This document shows, piece by piece, positions 8,041-17,422 of a DNA stretch of 64,000 nt. Every line of letters starts with the position of its first letter. The first letter of the stretch is position 1. Source of the stretch: Chondromyces crocatus (GTDB taxonomy: Bacteria > Myxococcota_A > Polyangia > Polyangiales > Polyangiaceae); contig NZ_CP012159.1 of assembly GCF_001189295.1 (NCBI RefSeq), forward strand, positions 5,906,525 to 5,970,524. The letters are read 5' to 3'. The notes under the pieces were generated by a model. The model saw only the letters and a program-made list of their open reading frames with translations. It did not search any database and had not been told where the DNA came from. The translations under genes and the position numbers were made by a program.

Positions 8041-8856
8041 ATGCGTTTACCTGCTCAGACCACCTCGTCGTGGGGTTACATCGAGTTTGCTTGTTACACT
8101 TGGTCCTCGCTCGTCGCGTGGTCCGAGTTCCCGGCCCTGTCTCAGGAGGAGCGTGACGTGCTGGCGCGTCTCGCGGCGGATCTGAAGGGCCACATCGATC
8201 GCTTGCTGGAGGAGGCGCGGACGACGGAGACTCAGCGCCTGTTCGCGCGCCCCACGGCGCGGGCCCGCCAGCATGCCTGGCTCGCGCTGCTCAAGCGCAC
8301 CTTCACCGAGGCCCAGTCGCTGGTGAGCTTCCGGCTGGGTGGCAACTCCACCGATCACCCGCTCGTGCGGGAGTTCTTGCCCAGGCTGCAGGCCACCATC
8401 TTTCGCAAGAAGCTCGGCGAGCGCGCCCACGAGGCCGACAAGGCGACCGCGCGCCTCGAGGGGCTGCGCGGCGACTTCCCGGAGAAGGCGGCGCTCGTCG
8501 AACGGCTGCGCGTCGCCACGGTCGGCACCCATAGTGCCGTGGCCACCCATGAGGCCGCCCTGAAAACCTGGAGCGTGATGCGCTCCGGCGAGGTCGTCGC
8601 GAAGCGCCGCCTGCGTCTGGCGCTGGAGAAGACGCACCGCGCGCTGGGCATGCACTTCGTCGGGCAGCACGACTTCGTGGAGTCGTTCTTCCCGCGCGCG
8701 GAGAGCGAGAGAGAGGAGAGCGGCGAGGAGGGAGGTGCTGCGGGCGAGGTCGCGACCAGGAGCGATGCCGAGGCAACAGCGGGGGTGAGCGCATCGCTCG
8801 TCACCTCGTCTGGCGCCGCCGAAGCAGGCACCAGCACCTGGAGTGCCGAACCCTGA
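8041..8856 (+). CDS. Helical hypothetical protein, 271 aa
   Basis: Cytoplasmic, largely alpha-helical protein. Residues 35-215 form long charged amphipathic helices with heptad-like stretches (EERDVLARLAADLKGHIDRL, EKAALVERLRVATVG), suggesting a coiled-coil or four-helix bundle. The last 50 residues are a Ser/Ala/Glu-rich disordered tail. ATG 8041 has a GGAG site seven bases upstream. No catalytic motif and no family recognised. It is followed by the FHA gene on the same strand after about 130 bases, so the two may be co-regulated. A scaffold or partner role is possible but unproven. Confidence 0.65.
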   Translation: MRLPAQTTSSWGYIEFACYTWSSLVAWSEFPALSQEERDVLARLAADLKGHIDRLLEEARTTETQRLFARPTARARQHAWLALLKRTFTEAQSLVSFRLGGNSTDHPLVREFLPRLQATIFRKKLGERAHEADKATARLEGLRGDFPEKAALVERLRVATVGTHSAVATHEAALKTWSVMRSGEVVAKRRLRLALEKTHRALGMHFVGQHDFVESFFPRAESEREESGEEGGAAGEVATRSDAEATAGVSASLVTSSGAAEAGTSTWSAEP

Positions 8857-8986
8857 TGCCATGAGCTGGCGCGCTGGGGCTCACGTGACCGTGGGGCCGG
8901 CCGTCGCTCTCCAGCGCTTCTGCTGGGCCCGAGGGCGGTTGTCGGGCGAGCGCGCGAGCCGATGATGTCGCGTGGTAGACTTGGCC

Positions 8987-9463
8987 ATGTCGAGCTGGGA
9001 GATCGAATACTGGGGGCATGAGGACGTGCCGCTCGCGTACTTCACCGGAGCGGCGTCGTCGTGGGGCGGTGGAGAGCGGTTTCCCGTCGAAGGTTCGCTC
9101 GACGCGCTTCCCAGGGTCGTCGAGCGGCTCGGGTGGAACCCAGACCGGATCGAGGGCCTCGCGCGCGCGAGCGCCGTGATCTCGGTGGGGCGCCGGGTCG
9201 GAGCGAGCGTTCGCATCGCCTCGTCGATCGTCGCGCCCGATCACGTGATCTTCTTCGTGGTCGACGAGCGCCTGTTCCTGGTGGATGTCGGCTCCACGAA
9301 CGGGACAGTGCTGAACGGAGGCGAGGTGCCACGAAGCGCTGGCTCGGGGCCTCTTCGTCCCGACATCGAGCCGATGCGGCCCTACGAGGTCCGCGATGGT
9401 GACGTCATCACGCTGGCCGGTGGTTTCCACCTGAAGGCGCACGCGGTGCGGGCGGGAGCGTGA
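8987..9463 (+). CDS. FHA domain protein
   Basis: A 158-residue protein whose C-terminal two thirds are a forkhead-associated domain, a phosphothreonine-binding module that reads Ser/Thr kinase signals. Visible landmarks are ISVGRR near residue 60, the strand pair around VAPDHVIFF, and the diagnostic DVGSTNGT with a following LNGG, then RDGDVITLAGG. The first 50 residues are unassigned. The start is either ATG 8987 or GTG 8972. TAGACT lies five bases before the ATG with no ribosome binding site, which looks like a leaderless start. Kinases at 53-54 kb and 60 kb are possible writers, without direct evidence. Confidence 0.82.
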   Translation: MSSWEIEYWGHEDVPLAYFTGAASSWGGGERFPVEGSLDALPRVVERLGWNPDRIEGLARASAVISVGRRVGASVRIASSIVAPDHVIFFVVDERLFLVDVGSTNGTVLNGGEVPRSAGSGPLRPDIEPMRPYEVRDGDVITLAGGFHLKAHAVRAGA

Positions 9464-9538
9464 CCTCCAGGATCCTCGTCGGCGAGGGGCGCAGGAAGGG
9501 GGCCAGTGGCGCAGGAAGGGGGCCAGGGGGCTCGCGGC

Positions 9539-10534
9539 TCAGCCGTCTTCGAGCTCCGCCGAGAGTTCCCGCGCCACGTCGAGGGCGCCGCGCACGCCGA
9601 CGAGGGAGTCGGTCACCACGGCGACGGGGATCTGGCCGAGAAAGTCGGCGAAGCGGCCCTTCTGCAGGAAGGCGTTCATGAACACCTCCTTGCGCTCGGT
9701 GACGATGTGCTTGGCGATGTTGCCGCTCACGAACACGCCGCCGAGGGCCATCTCGCGCAGGGCCATGTTGCCGGCCTCGGCGCCGTAGATCTCGGCGAAG
9801 AGGTCGACGGCACGGGTGGCGGGGCGGAAGGCGCGGGTGAGGCCCAGCTCGGTGATGGCGGCGTTGCGGTCGCCCTGGGCGAGGCGGCGATCGACGGCGC
9901 GGGTCATGCGTCCGCCGCGGGACACGAAGAAGTCGAAGAGGGCGCCGAGGCCGTCACCCGAGAGCACGCGCTCGTAGCTCACGTGATCGTTGTAGCGGGA
10001 GTGCATGAACTGCCACAGCTCGATCTGGAGGGCGCTGCGGGGCGCGAAATCGGCGTGCCCGCCCTCGGTGGGCATGGCGAGGTGGCGGTCGCCGGTCCAC
10101 ACGAGGCGCGCCTGGCCGAGGCCGGTGCCGGCGGCGATCACTGCGGCGTTGCGGGCCTTCACCCGGGGAGCCTTCTCGGTGAGCTTCACGAGCGACTTGC
10201 TGGGCAGGGTGAGGCAGCCGCGTGCGCTCACGACGAGATCGTTCACGAGCGAGACGCGCTTGATCTTCAGCCGCTTGGCCAGCTCGCCCTCGGCGAGGCG
10301 CCAGGGCAGGTTGGTCACGGTGGCGATGCGGTCCTTGATCGGGCCGGCGATGCCCAGCACGGCGACTCCAGGATGCGGCGCGTTGGAGCGGGCGAGGAAG
10401 GCGAGGGCGATCTCCTCGAAGCTCTGGTGCTCGCGGCTCGGGTAGGAGGCCTCGGCGATCACCTTGCTGCCGGCGCTGTCGTACAGCGCGAGGCGGGTGT
10501 TCGTTCCGCCGATATCTCCCACCAGGAGCGACAT
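9539..10534 (-). CDS. glk: Glucokinase
   Basis: Phosphorylates glucose with ATP to glucose 6-phosphate and so feeds the zwf-opcA-pgl pathway at the start of the window. At 331 residues it matches the bacterial glucokinase (Glk, PF02685) family. The N-terminal phosphate loop GDIGGTNTRLALYD is at residue 6, GIAGP near 61, TNLPW near 74, the sugar-binding VNDL near 97, and AAGTGLGQA and TEGGHADFAP near 134 and 156. ATG 10534 precedes the phosphate loop directly, as usual. The ribosome binding site is weak, and an in-frame GTG ten codons upstream is an alternative. Confidence 0.92.
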   Translation of the reverse strand: MSLLVGDIGGTNTRLALYDSAGSKVIAEASYPSREHQSFEEIALAFLARSNAPHPGVAVLGIAGPIKDRIATVTNLPWRLAEGELAKRLKIKRVSLVNDLVVSARGCLTLPSKSLVKLTEKAPRVKARNAAVIAAGTGLGQARLVWTGDRHLAMPTEGGHADFAPRSALQIELWQFMHSRYNDHVSYERVLSGDGLGALFDFFVSRGGRMTRAVDRRLAQGDRNAAITELGLTRAFRPATRAVDLFAEIYGAEAGNMALREMALGGVFVSGNIAKHIVTERKEVFMNAFLQKGRFADFLGQIPVAVVTDSLVGVRGALDVARELSAELEDG

Positions 10535-10822
10535 CGTCTGCTTCGCGCGCTTCTTCGTAGCCACGTGGCGCCGTTGCCAGCGGAGCGACGGGGATGCAAG
10601 GCGAACCCGACCGAGGCCGTACCAGCCTGCGGCTTTCTGCGAGCTTTTCCCGGAGAGGCGCGGCACGCCGGGTCGACTTCGATGTGGGTGCGACATTTCG
10701 CCTCGGGCGCTACCATGAGGACGGGAGCGGGCTGAGCTCTTCAACGGGTTCTGGCTGCGAGGACGAACGACGACGGACCACGACGAACGAACGACACAGC
10801 TCCAGCTTTGAGGGCAGTCCCC

Positions 10823-11245
10823 ATGCAGATCGGCACGCACGAGGTCGACTTCGAGCCACCAGATCTCATCACGATCCGGGTGAAGGGCGATGTCCTGGAG
10901 GGCGACGCCGACCTCCTGTGCACGTTCTGCGAGCGCTGCTGCGAGGGGCTCGTCCGGAACTTCGTCATCGCCGATCTGACGCAGCTCGGTGTCTTTCCGA
11001 GCGGGGTGCGCAAGCGCCTGGCGCTCCGGATGCGCGAGCTGCCGAACGAGGGGACCGTGGTGATCGGGGCGAGCTTCACCGCCCGGATCCTGATGCAGTG
11101 CTTGATCCAGGCGATGCAGCTCGCCATGAGGCGGCAAGCGACCACCGTGTTCGTCGATGACGAGGCCGCAGCGCGCACCTGGATCGCGAAGCGGCGCGCT
11201 CACTTCGCGGTGCAAGAGGCCAAGGTGCTGGAGGCGAAGGGCTGA
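10823..11245 (+). CDS. Small STAS/SpoIIAA-like protein
   Basis: A 140-residue cytoplasmic protein. Its beta-start (VDFEPPDLITIRVKGDVLEGDA), the central IADLTQLGVF strand-loop and the C-terminal helix following an FVDDEAAARTWI segment fit the SpoIIAA-like or STAS-like domains common in myxobacteria. These usually serve as protein-interaction switches. ATG 10823 has a GAGGG site about eight bases upstream, so a TTG five codons earlier was rejected. It is divergent from glk across a 288-base spacer holding no other gene. A phosphorylatable Ser at the usual STAS site is not obvious, so regulation by phosphorylation is doubtful. Confidence 0.62.
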   Translation: MQIGTHEVDFEPPDLITIRVKGDVLEGDADLLCTFCERCCEGLVRNFVIADLTQLGVFPSGVRKRLALRMRELPNEGTVVIGASFTARILMQCLIQAMQLAMRRQATTVFVDDEAAARTWIAKRRAHFAVQEAKVLEAKG

Positions 11246-11448
11246 GCGGTGATGTGCGTGCTTGCGTGCGCGTCGACGCCAGCATGACGGCAGTGTGGGG
11301 ACATCGCGGAGTTCCGGATGGCTCGATTCGCGGATGATGCGGGCCTCTCGACGGACGTTCGTGTCTCGTCACACCAGGTGGCGATCGCTACCATGGCGGC
11401 TCCCGTCGGCGTCTCACGGTCCGCGTCGGCGAAGCTGGAGGAGGCGCG

Positions 11449-14400
11449 ATGACGCAGATCGATGGCCACGTGCGGTTCGAGAGCGACGGGTTCCCGGAAG
11501 GTCTGCTGGAGATCGCGAAGCTCGACGGTCGGGAGGCGATCGGCAAGCTCTTCGAGTTCGAGCTCTTGCTCGTGTACCAGGGGGAGGACGAGGTCGACCC
11601 GGAGGAGATCCTCGGCTGCGAGGCGACCCTCGTCTTCGAGCGCAACGGCGAAGAGATCCGCCGGGTGCACGGGATGATCGCGGAGATCAACGACCGGCTG
11701 GACACGGAGACGGACCACGCGACGTTCAGCGTGCTCGTCGTGCCGCGCGCGTACCGGCTCACGTTGCTCGAGACGCTGGACGTCTTCCTCGACACGACGG
11801 TGCCCGACATCATCCGGCAGAAGCTCGAGGCGCTCGGGATGAAGGGGCGGGGCGCGACACCGGCAGGGTCGGGGCCGGGAAGCGTTCGCGCCGGCCATGT
11901 CATGGCCGCGAACGAAGCCGAGGAGCCGTACGACTTCGACCTGCGCTTGCACGCGAAGTACCCGCGGCGTGAGCTCATCGTGCAGTACAAGGAGACCGAT
12001 CTCGCGTTCCTGTCGCGGCTCTGCGAGCACCTCGGGATCAGCATCTTCTTCGAGCACCAGAACGGGCGCGACGTGATGGTGTTCGCCGACGACGCCTCGG
12101 GCTTCACGCGGAGCGACGAGGACGTGGCGGTGCCGTTCCGGCCGCGGGGAGATCGGTGCGACATCTTCCGGCTCGAAGAGAAGACGCGGATGATCCCGGG
12201 GCAATTCGTGGTGCGGGACTACAACTACCGCACGCCGCAGGTGACGTTGACCGGGGTGGCCGACGTGCCGCACGGGCAAGGGGCGGTGGTGGAGTACGGC
12301 GCCCATGTGAAGACGCCCGAGGAGGCAGCGGCGATGGCGAAGATCCGCGCCGAGGAGCGCCTCGCGTGGCGTCGGGTGTTCGAGGGGTCGAGCGGGGTGC
12401 CTCAGCTCGCCCCTGGATCGACGTTCACGCTCGACGGGCACGGGCACGGGAACCTCGACCTCCTGGTCCTGGAGATGACGCACCGGGCGGCGCTGCCGAC
12501 GAAGCTGCTCGGTGAGGCGCCCGGGGAGCCCGGGTACACGAACGACTTCAAGGCGATCCGCAAGGCGAGGCCGTTCCGGCCAGCGCGGGTGACGCCGAAG
12601 CCGCGGATCCATGGCGTGGCGACGGGCATCATCGACGCGCAGGAGGACAGCGAGTACGCGAAGGTCGACGATCAGGGGCGTTACCTGGTGCGCTTCGTGT
12701 TCGACACCCACACGCCGGAAGAGCGGCAGGCGTCGCGCTGGGTCCGCATGGCGCAGCCGCATGCGGGGCCAGGCTACGGGATGCACTTCCCGCTGCGGCC
12801 CGGGGTGGAGGTGCTGCTCACGTTCGTCGACGGGGATCCGGACCGGCCGATCATCGCAGCGACGGTGCCGAACCCGCAGACGGCGAGCCCGGTGACGTCG
12901 AACAACGCGCCGCGGAACATCATCCGCACCGGGTCGGGCAACGAGATCAACATCGACGATACGAAGGACGAGCAGCGCATCAAGCTGACGACGCCGAGGG
13001 ACAGCACCACCCTGCAGCTCGGCTACCGCAACGCGCCCGAGGATGGTGTCGCCATCGAGACCCAGGGCGCGTACTCGTCGATGGCAGCGTCGAGCATGTC
13101 GAACTTCAGCAGCTTGAACTCGACCGTCTCGGCGCTGGGGAGCTACCTGACGAGCGGCAGGGTGTCGTCGGTCGCGGAGAGCCCGATCAAGCTGGGCAGC
13201 AGGCCGAGCGTGCTCGGTGCGCTCAACGCAGCGAGCAAGATCACGACCACGCTGTCGACGATCATCAAGGGCGCGACGGCGGTGGCGAGCTTGACGGTCG
13301 AGGGGATCGAGTTCGATCGGAAGCGCGACGAGCTGGATCGCAAGAAGAAGTCGATCGAGAAGCAGAAGGATGCGCTCGCCGCAGAGAAGGCGCGGAAGGA
13401 GCAGAAGGCGAAGACCGAGGCCGAGCTCGCCGCGCTGCGGGAGAGCGTCACCGACTCGCAGGCGCTGAAGGACGCGGAGGCGGCCTACCTGGCGGAGAAG
13501 GCGCAGTACGAGGCCGATCTCGTTCTGCACCGGACCAACACCGAGTGGTTGACGGAGGCGAAGAAGGGGGAGTGGGTCCGCAAGGAGGGCGACGCCGTCG
13601 AGTTCACGGGCGAGTCGGCGGCGCAGGTGGAGTACCTGACGCTGGAGACGGAGGCGAGCACCAAGGCCATCCACGGTGATCCCGAGGGCGAAGACGAGGC
13701 GGCGCAGAAGGGCAGCAAGCTCCGCTACGAGGAGGCGCGGGCCGCGTACCTCGCGTCCTTGAAGGACGCCATGAAGGCGGACGGGAAGAGCGACGATGAC
13801 TGCGAGGACGCGCTGTCGGGCGCCGAGGACGCGATCGAGGCGGAGGACGCGGCCGAGGAGACGGCCGCCACGACCTGGGCCGACGCCGACGTGGCGAAGA
13901 ACGACTACAACACGAAGGTCGGCCTGAACGAGAACGGGGAGGAAGCGCAAGAGCTCAACCGGACGAAGTTCGCGCTCGGGGTGACCGAGACGGCGAGCGG
14001 GCTCGCCGAGGTGCTGGTCAGCGACATCATCGGGATCCTCACCGCGGTCTTCGAGATGCGTGAGGCCATCCGCAGCTCGAAGGAGGACAGCGCGGCGAAG
14101 CTCAGCGCCGTCGCTTCGAGGCCGCGGAAGCGTGCGGCGATCGCCGGCGCGTTCGGTGCTGGGCCGCTGTCGATCTGGAAGTACCTGAAGTCCATCAAGA
14201 ACACGCTCGGCTCCGAGGGGGACACCGAGGTGTACGCCGACGAGACCTTGAACCTGTGGGCGAAGAACGCCGTGATGTTCGCCAAGGAGAGGACGGTGGT
14301 GCAGAGCGAGGATCTGCTGGCCCTCCTGTCGCAGGGCAACGCGGAGCTCGCCGCACACGACACGGCGATGATCACCGGAGAGAAAGTGGACGTGCGCGCG

Positions 14401-14880
14401 GACGCCTCGGTGCTCATCAAGTCGACCCCGCGCGCGCCGATGGCCGGGCCAGGGACGATCACGCTGGAGTCGAAGGACAAGACGAGCATCACGTCGAAGA
14501 AGAGCGACATCGCCATGAAGGCGAAGGAGGCGCTGTCCGGCGAGGCGAAGCAGGTGAACCTGCACGCGCGACGCACGGCGGAACTGCTCGCCGGGTCGGG
14601 GGCCAACCCGGAGTGGGGGCTCAAGGTCGATGGGGCAGGGAAGTCGGTGACCCTCGGTCATGTGACGGGTCAGTGGAAGCTCACCGTCAAGAACAACAAG
14701 GTGGAGCTGGGAGGTCCGTCCACCAACCTGACGCTGAACGCGACGACCTCGCGCCTGCAAGCGTCGGCGTCGTCGTACGTGCGGGTCAACCAGGCGAAGG
14801 GCGAGATCGTGTCGACCAACGTCGACCTGAGGGCGACCGGGAACGCCACGGTGAACGGGCAGCGGATCCTGCTCGGCTGA
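11449..14880 (+). CDS. vgrG: Giant VgrG-type spike protein with coiled-coil insertion
   Basis: A 1143-residue tip protein of a contractile injection machine (type VI secretion TssI/VgrG). Residues 1-380 correspond to the gp27-like hub (GLLEIAKLDGREAIGKLFEF, ELIVQYKETDLAFLSRL). Residues 388-490 are the gp5 OB fold (RYLVRFVFDTH, RWVRMAQPHAGPGYGMHFPL). Residues 500-535 and 925-1143 form the beta-prism/helix spike (NEINIDDTK, ETLNLWAKN, ATVNGQRILLG). Between the spike parts sits an insert of about 385 residues with a coiled coil (about 620-700), an acidic stretch and a hydrophobic helix near 850-866. ATG has a GGAGGAGG site. Typical VgrG length is 600-750 residues. No other T6SS gene is nearby, so it is an orphan. 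Confidence 0.88.
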   Translation: MTQIDGHVRFESDGFPEGLLEIAKLDGREAIGKLFEFELLLVYQGEDEVDPEEILGCEATLVFERNGEEIRRVHGMIAEINDRLDTETDHATFSVLVVPRAYRLTLLETLDVFLDTTVPDIIRQKLEALGMKGRGATPAGSGPGSVRAGHVMAANEAEEPYDFDLRLHAKYPRRELIVQYKETDLAFLSRLCEHLGISIFFEHQNGRDVMVFADDASGFTRSDEDVAVPFRPRGDRCDIFRLEEKTRMIPGQFVVRDYNYRTPQVTLTGVADVPHGQGAVVEYGAHVKTPEEAAAMAKIRAEERLAWRRVFEGSSGVPQLAPGSTFTLDGHGHGNLDLLVLEMTHRAALPTKLLGEAPGEPGYTNDFKAIRKARPFRPARVTPKPRIHGVATGIIDAQEDSEYAKVDDQGRYLVRFVFDTHTPEERQASRWVRMAQPHAGPGYGMHFPLRPGVEVLLTFVDGDPDRPIIAATVPNPQTASPVTSNNAPRNIIRTGSGNEINIDDTKDEQRIKLTTPRDSTTLQLGYRNAPEDGVAIETQGAYSSMAASSMSNFSSLNSTVSALGSYLTSGRVSSVAESPIKLGSRPSVLGALNAASKITTTLSTIIKGATAVASLTVEGIEFDRKRDELDRKKKSIEKQKDALAAEKARKEQKAKTEAELAALRESVTDSQALKDAEAAYLAEKAQYEADLVLHRTNTEWLTEAKKGEWVRKEGDAVEFTGESAAQVEYLTLETEASTKAIHGDPEGEDEAAQKGSKLRYEEARAAYLASLKDAMKADGKSDDDCEDALSGAEDAIEAEDAAEETAATTWADADVAKNDYNTKVGLNENGEEAQELNRTKFALGVTETASGLAEVLVSDIIGILTAVFEMREAIRSSKEDSAAKLSAVASRPRKRAAIAGAFGAGPLSIWKYLKSIKNTLGSEGDTEVYADETLNLWAKNAVMFAKERTVVQSEDLLALLSQGNAELAAHDTAMITGEKVDVRADASVLIKSTPRAPMAGPGTITLESKDKTSITSKKSDIAMKAKEALSGEAKQVNLHARRTAELLAGSGANPEWGLKVDGAGKSVTLGHVTGQWKLTVKNNKVELGGPSTNLTLNATTSRLQASASSYVRVNQAKGEIVSTNVDLRATGNATVNGQRILLG

Positions 14881-14915
14881 CCCGACACGCGGCGCGAACG
14901 AGCGCTGAAAGCACG

Positions 14916-14941
14916 AGCACCCGCCCTGAGGGACGGGTGCT
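14916..14941. terminator. Bidirectional terminator candidate
   Basis: An 11-bp stem (AGCACCCGCCC with GGACGGGTGCT, one mismatch) and a TGAG loop sit between the convergent vgrG and ytxH-like genes. There is no T-run, as is common in high-GC genomes. Confidence 0.6.
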
Positions 14942-14982
14942 GGTCCACGCGAGCTGGGCGCTCGCGTGTCGGACGTGCACGC

Positions 14983-15447
14983 TCAGTTATCCATCTTCTT
15001 CTCGACCACGGGCTTCACGGCGTCGCGCGCCTTCTCGGCGAAGTGCTGCACGTTCTCGCCCATGGCCTTCACCTCGGAGCTGGCCTGGGCGAGCAGGTGC
15101 TTCGCCTCGCCCTGGATCTTCTGCGAGCGCTGCTTGAGCGCCCAGCGGGTGTCGGCGCCGGGGCGCGGCGCGAACAGGATGCCGAGGCCCGCGCCGATGC
15201 CGACGCCGGCGACGACGCCCGCACCCACGAGCGCGGCCGAATAGAGGGGGCTCCGCTTGCGTGCGAGACCGAACCAGCCAAGCCCGTCATCGACGCTGAA
15301 GTGACGGACGGCCATGGCCGCGCCCGCCACGGCCGTGGCGCCCTTGAGCATCAGGGACACCCCGCTCGTGAGGGTGCTTCCCACCTGGTCCTTGGCCTGC
15401 TCCACACCCTTCAACGCGACGTCCACCTTGTCTTCGAGCTTGGTCAT
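14983..15447 (-). CDS. YtxH-like membrane-associated protein
   Basis: A 154-residue protein with an amphipathic N-terminus, a hydrophobic helix around residues 25-45, and a Gly/Ala-rich second helix near 70-92 (GAGVVAGVGIGAGLGILFAPRPG). The second helix matches the YtxH signature, where a Gly-zipper helix is followed by FAPxxG. A charged C-terminal helix ends in a Lys-rich tail. YtxH-type proteins are linked to envelope stress, but their molecular role is not settled. ATG 15447 follows a GGTGGGA site; longer in-frame extensions were rejected. It converges with vgrG across a hairpin. Confidence 0.68.
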   Translation of the reverse strand: MTKLEDKVDVALKGVEQAKDQVGSTLTSGVSLMLKGATAVAGAAMAVRHFSVDDGLGWFGLARKRSPLYSAALVGAGVVAGVGIGAGLGILFAPRPGADTRWALKQRSQKIQGEAKHLLAQASSEVKAMGENVQHFAEKARDAVKPVVEKKMDN

Positions 15448-15950
15448 GGCAGTTCCCACCTTGTTGTGTGTGTTTCTCGAAATCCGTTCGCTCGATGGCC
15501 AGGAGATCCGGTCTTCGAGGAAGGCTTGCGACAGCCTGGTGTGCGATCCGGCTGGCCTCGTCGCGGGCGGCGAGACCGTCGAAGCGCGTCTGGTTGCGTT
15601 CTGCACAGGGAAGCGGTCAAGGCTGTCTGCTGCGGATGAACTGGCAAACAGCTTGCCAACCGTGGAGATGGCCCTGGCGTGCCACGGATCTCCGTCCCTT
15701 GTGACGCTGTTCACGAGCGGCCTGGGCGCGAGGCGATGAATGGACCGCGAGGGGGCACGAGGAGCCCTGGACGTGTTCCCCATGCGCACAGGCGGGCCGC
15801 TCGTGGCGCAGGTCGGGGCCGTTCTTCGTGGTGCACGCTGCGGGTTGACGGGCGTGGTGCGGATGACCGAGGGTTGAACGCCCGCGCTGCGGGGACGCTG
15901 ACGACCATCGCGAGGCCTCGGCGCTTCGAGGTCTCCCCGAGCCGAGGCAG
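15448..15950. other. Intergenic region, no gene seen
   Basis: About 500 bases between divergent genes. Open frames here overlap each other on both strands without a ribosome binding site or recognisable domain. No strong repeat or palindrome was found. Confidence 0.55.
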
Positions 15951-16847
15951 GTGTCTGCCGACGAGGCGTGCATGCACGCGAATCCGGTGACCGTTCACGA
16001 TGTCGACCTGCCCGAGGGCAGGATTCGGTACCTCCGTGCAGGGACCTCGGGGCCGGCGGTGCTCCTGCTGCACGGCTCGATGCTCGATACCGCGAAGCTC
16101 GCGTGGGGGCGCGTGATGCCGGCGCTCGCGGGATCGTTTCAGGTCTTCGCGCCCGACTGGCCTCGCCACGGCGGGAGTCGGCCGTGGAGGGGTGCTGCGG
16201 ATCAGCCCGCGCTGGAGCAGTGCCTGGATCGGCTCCTCGACCACTGGGGGCTGCCTTGCGCGTCGCTGGTGGGTCACTCGATGGGCGGCGGGGTGGCCGC
16301 GGGCTACGCGATCACGCGGCCCGAGCGGGTGCAGCGGCTGGTGCTGGTCGCGCCAGGGGCGATCGAGGACGAGCGGGTGGCGCAGAGGACGGTGTACCTG
16401 CTGTTCCAGAGCCCTCGGGCGCTGCGGTGGATGACGGCGTGGTACGCGCGGAGCCCGAAGCGGGTGCGGTCGGCGACGCTCGCGGGGCTCGTCGACGGGG
16501 AGAAGAACCCGGATGCGGAGGAGCTGTCGGCGCTGGCGCAGGAAGAGATGCTGGCCAAGCAGGCGGCGGGGGATCTGATCTTCGACGAGTGGCAGATCGG
16601 GTCGTTCGGGTGGGACCGGATGCGGTTGAACCACCGGCCACGCTTGCCGGAGATCACCGCGCCGACGTTGCTGGTGCACGGGCGGGAGGACACGCTGGTG
16701 CCGGTCGCGTGCATGGAGGACGCGGCGCGGTTGATTCCCGGCGCGAAGCTGCTGCGCGTGGAGCGGGCAGGGCACTGGGTGCCGCGGGATCGGCCCGAGG
16801 CGTTCAACGCGGCGTTGCTTTCATTTCTTCAGCCGCTGCTGGGGTGA
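15951..16847 (+). CDS. Alpha/beta-fold hydrolase
   Basis: Serine hydrolase of the alpha/beta superfamily, 298 residues, cytoplasmic, substrate unknown. The oxyanion motif LLLHGSM is near residue 38, the nucleophile elbow GHSMGGG near 105-111, the acid in HGREDTLVP near 248, and the catalytic His in RAGHWVPRDRP near 274, so the full triad is present. A helical cap lies between the nucleophile and the acid. The start is GTG 15951 or ATG 15972; each has a GAGG-type site, and both give the same hydrolase core. C-C bond hydrolases, esterases and haloperoxidase-like enzymes share this pattern, so no narrower call is made. Confidence 0.85.
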   Translation: MSADEACMHANPVTVHDVDLPEGRIRYLRAGTSGPAVLLLHGSMLDTAKLAWGRVMPALAGSFQVFAPDWPRHGGSRPWRGAADQPALEQCLDRLLDHWGLPCASLVGHSMGGGVAAGYAITRPERVQRLVLVAPGAIEDERVAQRTVYLLFQSPRALRWMTAWYARSPKRVRSATLAGLVDGEKNPDAEELSALAQEEMLAKQAAGDLIFDEWQIGSFGWDRMRLNHRPRLPEITAPTLLVHGREDTLVPVACMEDAARLIPGAKLLRVERAGHWVPRDRPEAFNAALLSFLQPLLG

Positions 16848-16893
16848 GGGGCGACCGCGCGCGGCGCGCAGCGTCTCGAGAAGGGACGCAGGG

Positions 16894-17334
16894 CTAGCCG
16901 CCGGCCCAGTATCCGGCGGTGCCGCCGTTGTCACCGGCCCCGTGTCCGGCGGTGCCGCCGTTGTCGCCGGCCCCGCCCCCCGCGGTGCCACCGTCGCCGT
17001 TGCAAGGGGAAGGCAAGGGGAACCCGCCGGCCATGCCACCGATGCCCTCATCGGGGTTGGGGGGGCCGTTTCCCGAGCCACCGATGCCTGCGTCGCCTGG
17101 ACAGGGCACAGGGTTGCTCATGCCGCCCGCGCCGGCCACGCCGTCGTGGCCGCCATAGCCGCCGTAGTAGCCAGTGACGACGGAGGGCCCGGAGAAAATG
17201 GGGGGGCCCTGCTCATCGTCCTCCATGTGGCCGATCGCAGTGATCTCGATCGTGCAGCCGAGCATGATCATCGTGGCCAGCGGCGGGATGATTGCCAAAA
17301 GCAAAGACGTGCTGGGGAGCGGCAAGCGCTTCAT
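16894..17334 (-). CDS. Gly-rich secreted lipoprotein
   Basis: A 146-residue product with a basic N-terminus and a hydrophobic segment. A lipobox-like IMLGC places the lipidated Cys at residue 27, so it should be an envelope lipoprotein. The mature part is dominated by Gly/Asn/Asp/Pro repeats, ending in near-identical AGDNGGTAG units. Similar Gly-rich tails are frequent in myxobacterial lipoproteins. The ATG has a GAGGAGA site. It lies 88 bases downstream of the beta-barrel-like gene and is probably the last gene of the sigma/FecR operon. No enzymatic function can be inferred. Confidence 0.7.
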   Translation of the reverse strand: MKRLPLPSTSLLLAIIPPLATMIMLGCTIEITAIGHMEDDEQGPPIFSGPSVVTGYYGGYGGHDGVAGAGGMSNPVPCPGDAGIGGSGNGPPNPDEGIGGMAGGFPLPSPCNGDGGTAGGGAGDNGGTAGHGAGDNGGTAGYWAGG

Positions 17335-17422
17335 GGAGTTCTCCTCTCGTCGGGTGACGTCGCGTCGTCTGGTGACATCGATCGTCGCTGTGCCGTAGTC
17401 GCGAGGTGGGGGTCGCGACGGC

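Noticed and set aside
11200-14760. 1186-residue open frame antisense to vgrG
   Set aside because: His/Arg/Leu-rich with no domain; it mirrors the codon pattern of vgrG, a typical high-GC shadow frame.
11449-14880. Complete type VI secretion locus
   Set aside because: Only the spike gene is present; no sheath, baseplate, ClpV or membrane-complex genes flank it.
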